From Antitrichia curtipendula (lineage: Eukaryota; Streptophyta; Bryopsida; Hypnales; Leucodontaceae): DNA of 64,000 nt. Made by a program: the position numbers and the translations under genes. Below are positions 58,199 through 64,000 of the stretch, piece after piece (position 1 is the stretch's first letter; each line of letters begins with the position of its first letter). The stretch spans positions 16,146,725-16,210,724 of the forward strand of contig OX579634.1 of the NCBI GenBank assembly GCA_951230915.1, written 5' to 3'. Below the pieces are notes generated by a model. The model was not told where the DNA came from and made no database searches. It saw nothing but the letters and a program-made list of their open reading frames with translations.

Positions 58199-59787
58199 AA
58201 TGAACACAAATTCTCATTTGTTTCCAGTTTCCGTTATCGAAATGTTTTGATTTCCATAATGTTTTCTCAGATCCTCAAATTGTATGAGATGTTGTTTCCT
58301 GAAGTCTTTAAACAAAATGTTATAATAAAAAAAAATAATGTGTTAATGCAATTACTACATCTTTTGAGCTCATTGTCATTGTGACAAATTGAAATTGTCA
58401 CAATAAGTTCAAAAATAAAATAAAATAAAATAAAATAAATTTGATTTCATCCCCCGGTAAGCTCAAAAAACAATTTAAATTATATTTTTTTGTACCCCCA
58501 GTGAGCTCCAAAAAAAATTTAAATTTAATTAAATTTTTTTGTACCCACCCCTTTGTAATTTTCAGGTGGGGGTGGAGGGTGGGGGTGGCATTTGATATAG
58601 GATATATCCCATATTCTTTATTCGTATCCATATCCATATATGGTATCTTGTACCTGTATTGTATATACATCTATATAATACCTGTATATGTACCATATCC
58701 ATATCCAAAGTTGTTTTTCAAGATCAACGGTATCGGGAAGGGAAGGATTTAAAAAAAAATCAACGGCCCTCAATTTTTTAGGTGGTGGGGGGGAGGAAAT
58801 GGACATGACGCATCTTTTCATTACATTGTGTTATAATAAAAAATAATGTCTCTATCACTAATGATTCTAGGTACTACCTTTTTGCGTTTCTTTCAATACC
58901 TGTTGTGATGCATAAGTTGTGAGGTTCTATGGACAACCTTAAGGTAGGCGTTGCGTTTAGGTACTTTGATGAATTTTGAGAAGGATTTTTAATCTTAGCA
59001 GGAGCGTGACGCATCTTGCTTTAGTTGCATCAGATACTACAACAATAGTAATCCCTAAATGCCCAAGACATTTTTTGAGGTTTTAGAAATTTGCTCTAAA
59101 TTGAACAAAAAGTCAACATTTTGATAAGTTGTATCAATTTTTTTAAATTGTTACCGTACAAATTCAAACAAGACATGGTTTAAATCACATAGGAAAATAA
59201 AACACAACAACATCACTTATGGATTGAAAGATTATACTGTTTGATCATGAGGGTGATTTGAACGGGAGAGGAGGGGCGTTGACCAAGACAGGCAGGGAAT
59301 GACTTCGACATGAAGTACATCACCATGAGTGCAAAAGAGGTCGGAAAATTCTGAAGAAAAAACGTGACCGCAGAGAATCAAGTCGTGAATGGGTTTGTGC
59401 ATTTCTCAATAGATTTTGTTCTATATACAGAATTCAAGTGACCTTGCAGTGAGATCAACTCATTGACGTCGGAGACGTTGCTTCATTTTTGAATTAGCTG
59501 ACCAGACCGCAACTGTGCCCAAACACAAATACTTTAGCATTTCCTAGTCTTCTGGTTGGAAACATGTGGTTTAGCTTGGGTCCATAACGGAGTTAAAAGA
59601 ATCGTTTCACTGACATGCTTGTCTACTAACGTGCGTCATACGTGACATGGGTTCTTTTTTCACTGAATATCACTAGCCATGCACAACAACTTCCACTCAT
59701 GAATTGGAAGACCAATGACTTGCTCTGGAGAATGTAGTTGCTACGAATTCTATTACACCATCTCATCAAGTTACATTCACGTTGTTC
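58199..59787. other. Low-complexity and gene-free interval
   Basis: Contains an AAATA run near 58410-58440, and a two-copy tandem repeat at about 58449-58555 (GAGCTC...TTTTTTTGTACCC units). It also holds a TATCCATATCC-rich stretch near 58620-58710 and the repeat remnant at 59049-59260 that is inverse to 30150-30260. No gene supported. Confidence 0.5.
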
Positions 59788-61906
59788 TGATGGAAATCCT
59801 TCCATCATGTAGATATACGTATTTTAATATGATGTATTTGAATTTCAATAAGTGAAGAGTTGAGGCAAAAGAGGTTGGTCGCGGTAAGAACCATGGTTTG
59901 AAGGCAACGAAGCACCCATTAATATACGGGTGTTGCGCCACTTGTCACATGCATAGCTCAAGGGGGTAGCGGGTTGACTGGTCCAATTTCCTGCTTCACT
60001 AGCGTGCCAAGCCGTGGGCCGCCCAAACCGCTCGACAAGTCCGATCAGTTTCTAACCCGGACTGGCGGACTACCAAAGACCATCGTTTCTCCAACCAACT
60101 AAGTCTACAACTTGGCGATTGGAGATGAATGTCCGACTCTTTTATGCGCCTAGAAGGGCACATGGCTACCCTATGGTACTATTTATTTGATGTTTGTTCA
60201 TTTTATTTTATTTATCTAGATGTTTGAAAGGCTTGTGTATTTTACCTTTCATTTAAATAAAATTACCAAGGAATTTAGGTGGATTTGGAAAGTGTGAAAA
60301 TGAAAGGGGATAGGTATCTTTGGTGGAGCAAGGAGTCTGGGCTGATGTGCCCCCTCCTCCCCTTCCTTGGGAGAAAAAAAAGCAGGGAAAGATTCCTTAG
60401 TGTGTTGGTATGTGTGTGAGTGAGGGTTTGAAGAAGAGAGGAAATCCGAGACTTCGGAGGGGAATATCTCTCTGTGTATGAATTTTTTTATAATGAAATT
60501 TTAAAAAGTTGTTCTTTGTGCAAATACCTTTCCGAAATGAGTTTGCAAGCTTGATTTGGAGTTAGGATGCAAAAGTTATGAATGCTTAGATTTGTGAAGA
60601 TCCAAAGCCATTTATGAAAAAAGGTAGAGACTTCGACAAGCCATAACTAACATTCAATCTATCATTTTGCAATATTATTTAGAGGGTGTGTTTATCATTG
60701 TCTTGGATTTCCAAGAAGTTATTAAACTTGAGATTTGGAGCTTTGGAGAAGAAGTTATGGAGGTGTGAAGATTTGGAGGTTGGTTGCCTTTTTGTTGGAA
60801 CAAAGGCGACACTTTGAGAAGCTATAACTTTTAGTCAGTTTTAATGTTTCTTCTTAAAATTTTAGGAGTGATAGATTTTTAAGTTTATCTCTTCAAATTG
60901 CTATCACTCAAGTTATTTGGAGGTTTATTGAAAGAGTTATGATGTGTAGAAGTTGAGAAGTTGGGTGCTCTTCTAAAATTAGAAACCTGAACTTTGATTG
61001 ACTATAACTTACAGACAAAGTCTTATTTTGTAATGAAACTTTTGTGTGTTATACTTAGTTATATTAGATTTCTAAATTGATATCACAATTGTATACGAGA
61101 TTTGTAAAACAAAAGTTATAGAGGAACAAAGAGGTAGTGGTTAGTTGTTAAGGAGGGAGAAGAGTCTTCACTTTGAACCCACATTACTTTTGCATAGTAG
61201 TTCAAAATGAGGTGAAATTTGAAAGTGTGATATATTGTTAGAAGGTCTTTGTAAAATGCTATTATACTTAACATTTGGAGTTGTGAACCGTTTGTGGCAC
61301 TAGTTAGAAGGTTGCAGCCTTTGTAGGACTTATTGCTTGGAGTTTCCCTATTGTTTTTCTTAAATCAATGAAGACTTCAAGACATGAAGATTTGAAGATT
61401 TGAAGAGGAAAGTTTATTTTTTGTATGTATGTGTGGATGTGGCTTTGTTATTCCTAGCCGGATTTGGAGGTTCGTTGTCATTTTATTTCATTTCTGCTTT
61501 GTAAACATTGTTGCGGGTAGTCTGGGTTAAACCATGACTCAACCCCATTTATTGTCGTGGTGACGAAGTAGAATTGATCACCCACACGGTCAAGACTTGC
61601 TTTGTTCTTACGGTCTGGAGTTTTGGTCAGCAGACCGTGAATTTGAAGTTTAGGATCCCATCATTCGGACGACAGATCGTGTCTGTTGTCCCATTTTACC
61701 CGTCCGGTATCCCGTGGTTTCTTATCCCTACCTTAAACCTTACACCCGTTTAGAGTCAATAACAGGATAGGCCAACAAAAGATTGATTGAAGGTAGAAGA
61801 CTGAAGACAGAATACAAAAGACAGAAGATAATACCAAACCAACGACATCAAGTCGCAGCCAAACACTCCGTATGTTCCTAATGCGCGCTCCTCTCTACCC
61901 GACAAC
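59788..61906 (+). mobile_element. 2.1 kb LTR-like dispersed repeat, copy B
   Basis: Same orientation and extent as 17695-19833. Starts TGATGGAAATCCTTCCATCA (terminal hairpin) and ends near ACCCGACA. It keeps the same internal blocks: AAGCCGTGGG near 60010, GTGTATGAAT near 60473, the ATTTGGAG leader-like repeats and GTTTAGGATCCCATCATT near 61643. Many single-base differences from copy A indicate an old duplication. No target duplication seen and no coding capacity. Confidence 0.6.
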
Positions 61907-62416
61907 GTAAACTTGGTAAATTGTCATAATAAAATTTCAGTATATGCAAATAGGCTTAGTTTTGGTGACACCAACACCTATAGGAGCCACCTTCACTACG
62001 TGTTGGGTAGTCATTTTGCGGTGGAGGCCTCTATCACTAGCTAATTCAATGAACTACAAGTTGTTCACTAATTCAGGCACACCTGTCCCAACAATTGTTT
62101 TTATTCTATGAGGATGGTGCGCAACTAAGAAATTTGGATGCTTGGTTAAGCTGCCGCTTCTGCCATTTGCCTCGCGACCCTTTCATTGCATTCTAGGCAT
62201 CTCCATACTTACAGGCATAGGAATGGCTCAACAAATGCTCTTCAATTGGGCGGCTTCTTTGGCTCTTGTAACAGTCACTTGCGTTGACCAACTTCCTAGA
62301 GTTCCACCTCCATCGTCAGCAAGACAAGGGTCGCTCACATTGTCAATGACTACTGCAAGCACCAAGTGGAGGTCACTTATTTATTGGCAGTGTAAGAGTT
62401 CATCAAGTACCACCTC
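61907..62416. other. Interval without a supported gene
   Basis: Moderate GC. The plus-strand frame at 62142-62420 lies opposite the minus-strand relic and shows no motif. Confidence 0.4.
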
Positions 62417-62938
62417 CTAGAACAGATTAGTAAAAGGTGGCAACATCTGCAAACTATGAGCATCCATTGATCCCAAGGTGAAAGCAGTTGCTGGAATTTG
62501 TAGAGCAATGGGATCATCCGTAGTCATGTCAAGCTAGTCGCCCGACATTGCCTGTTGGAAGGTAGGAAGATCCATGGTGGCCGCGGAGACTGTTTTGGGG
62601 AATGGTAATGTGAAGTCCTTGTCCATATCATCTAATGCTGCCAACGGATCGACAATCGACCGCCAACAATCTTCATAATGGTGCACATGATGCATGGCGT
62701 TCAGTTCTGATGATTCCTGGAATGTGTTGTCTACGACCAAAGATGAAAGGTGACAAGGTAAGGATGTTCGATTAGATGGACTCGGGTGTGTAGTACAATG
62801 GTCATCTTTAGGTGCTACAGTCAATAGAAGTGACTGAAATTCTTTGTCCATGACGTGTACCTCATGTCCATCATCAAGGAGGATTGTATATATGAGTTTG
62901 CGTTGACTGAGTTGCCAATCATCTTCTTTGCTGCGCAA
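62417..62938 (-). pseudogene. Broken minus-strand frame of unknown family
   Basis: A frame of 174 codons reads LLDDGHEVHVMDKEF ... TMDLPTFQQAMSGD, then a single in-frame TAG (62534-62536), then LDMTTDDPIALQIPATAF ... SLQMLPPFTNLF before the next TAG (62417-62419). Composition (Asp, Leu, Met, Gln, Pro) is protein-like on both sides of the internal stop, so the stop probably arose by a single C-to-T change of CAG. It could be the acidic part of a former regulator or transposon protein. No domain is recognised and no good start codon is present. Confidence 0.35.
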
Positions 62939-64000
62939 CGCTCAATTTGAAATTTGCATCAAGACAGTGGACAACAATCTCACTAGAATTGGATCTCCAA
63001 TGGCATGCGGAAGCATTGACACAAAGCCTTCAACAGGCCCTGCCAAGACAATGTATTCGATGTGAAGGGAGCAAAAGTTTGTGCTTCATTATGTTTGTCA
63101 TCATTGTTGTTGTGTATGTCCTCTTCCTTAGCAAAGTTGTACATGGGCTAGCAAGTGACGACGTCTGTAGCTATGACGTGCTTCATACGTTTCGTGTTGC
63201 ACTTAATACTGCTTTCAGAGCCTCTGTCGTCCCATGTGCATGAAGTTCTCTCTGATGCTCTGGCAATTTTGATAGAAGGCAGATGGGGCCTTTCACCACG
63301 TGACTTCATGGGCAAAAGAGGACACGGAATACTCAACTCATCTATCGAAACTATTGTCTTGTTCAATGCACGGTGACCGGGGTTTCAAAGACGTACATGC
63401 CTCTTCTCTGAGGTTGGTAGTGACAACGACTTCTTCTTTGGATTTTGCATTGTCAATGTCCGACCAAACCACGAATTAAAGGATGTGATTCATAGAGTCA
63501 CTTAAACCTGATGCACCTTCTCTAATTTGGCACTTCCAACATAGTATCTTTGTAGTGTGGAATTGGAAAAGAAAACATAAGCTGCTTGGAGTTTCAAATT
63601 TGCGCACCCTTGTGGGAATAGCCTTACAAAGGAGAAATTTGTCGTCTAGGAGTATTAGAATTTGTCTTGTTTGAGACTGCGTTGCACCTACTTCCTTTGT
63701 TCATGCATGAACAACTCTTCAACTAGCTACTAGCCCTTTTGGGGGGGGGATTTTGGAAAATGCCAGATTGGCTACAGTTGTTCATTCTTCCATTGCCCAT
63801 ATGGTGAGGGTTGTATTTAAGCCATTGAATCTTATTGGCAATGGTTTGGCTTACAAGTGATTTATCTAGCTAACAGTCTTTCCAAGTGGTTACAAATGTT
63901 GGCACCAGGGATAAATATTTTCTAGCGAAAAAGGCGAATTCCAGTGAAGGTGGTAATCTCATATGGCACTTTTAAAGATTTTTTAAGAAGAAAAAAAGGC
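62939..64000. other. Interval without a supported gene
   Basis: Composition suggests decayed coding DNA continuing from the neighbouring relic (minus-strand frame 63148-63366), but nothing is recognisable. The window ends in A-rich sequence. Confidence 0.35.

Noticed and set aside
17695..61906. One giant retroelement bounded by the two 2.1 kb repeats as LTRs
   Set aside because: The 42 kb between them contains unrelated host genes and many independent transposons, and the two copies have diverged.

Overview
The window looks like nuclear DNA of a land plant, possibly a moss or other bryophyte. The evidence is a plant-type NARROW LEAF 1 (NAL1)-family trypsin-like protein, a Ty3/gypsy chromovirus of plant type, a gene with ordinary GT-AG introns whose phases all match, and GC-rich exons set in a very AT-rich, repeat-filled background. 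The species assignment is an inference. No organellar, bacterial or RNA genes were recognised.

Layout. 1-2.6 kb: 3' half of a decayed chromovirus (reverse transcriptase, RNase H, integrase, chromodomain, start of the 3' LTR), abutting a fragment of PIF/Harbinger transposase on the minus strand. 2.6-17.7 kb: AT-rich and gene-free, made of foldback and TIR elements, including two copies of a ~0.93 kb family flanked by TTAA. 17.7-19.8 kb: a 2.1 kb non-coding dispersed repeat (second copy at 59.8-61.9 kb). 20-28.5 kb: the genic core, with a WDR13-like WD40 gene on the plus strand and a NAL1-like gene on the minus strand, both with uninterrupted coding sequences. 28.6-50 kb: AT-rich, with a decayed reading frame at 32.6-34.4 kb resembling a beta-class DNA N4/N6 methyltransferase, a cluster of small transposons at 36.7-39.1 kb, and two more TTAA elements at 42.5-44.8 kb. 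50.4-54.5 kb: a four-exon gene for an acidic nuclear-type protein with SUMO-interaction-like motifs and a C-terminal UBZ4-like zinc finger; its first intron carries a 1.2 kb TIR transposon. 54.5-64 kb: more repeats, a fifth TTAA element, the second 2.1 kb repeat and a broken minus-strand reading frame of unknown family.

There are three convincing host genes: the WDR13-like scaffold, the NAL1-like protease-fold protein and the UBZ4 protein. Nothing suggests they act in one pathway. Most of the rest is transposon-derived. The points most worth a second look are (1) five TTAA-flanked elements with piggyBac-style ends, (2) the methyltransferase-like relic broken by in-frame TAA codons, (3) the SIM-plus-UBZ4 gene with a transposon in its intron, and (4) several MITE families whose ends and target duplications can be read directly: Harbinger-type TTA, Mutator-type 7-10 bp, TA type, and hairpins.
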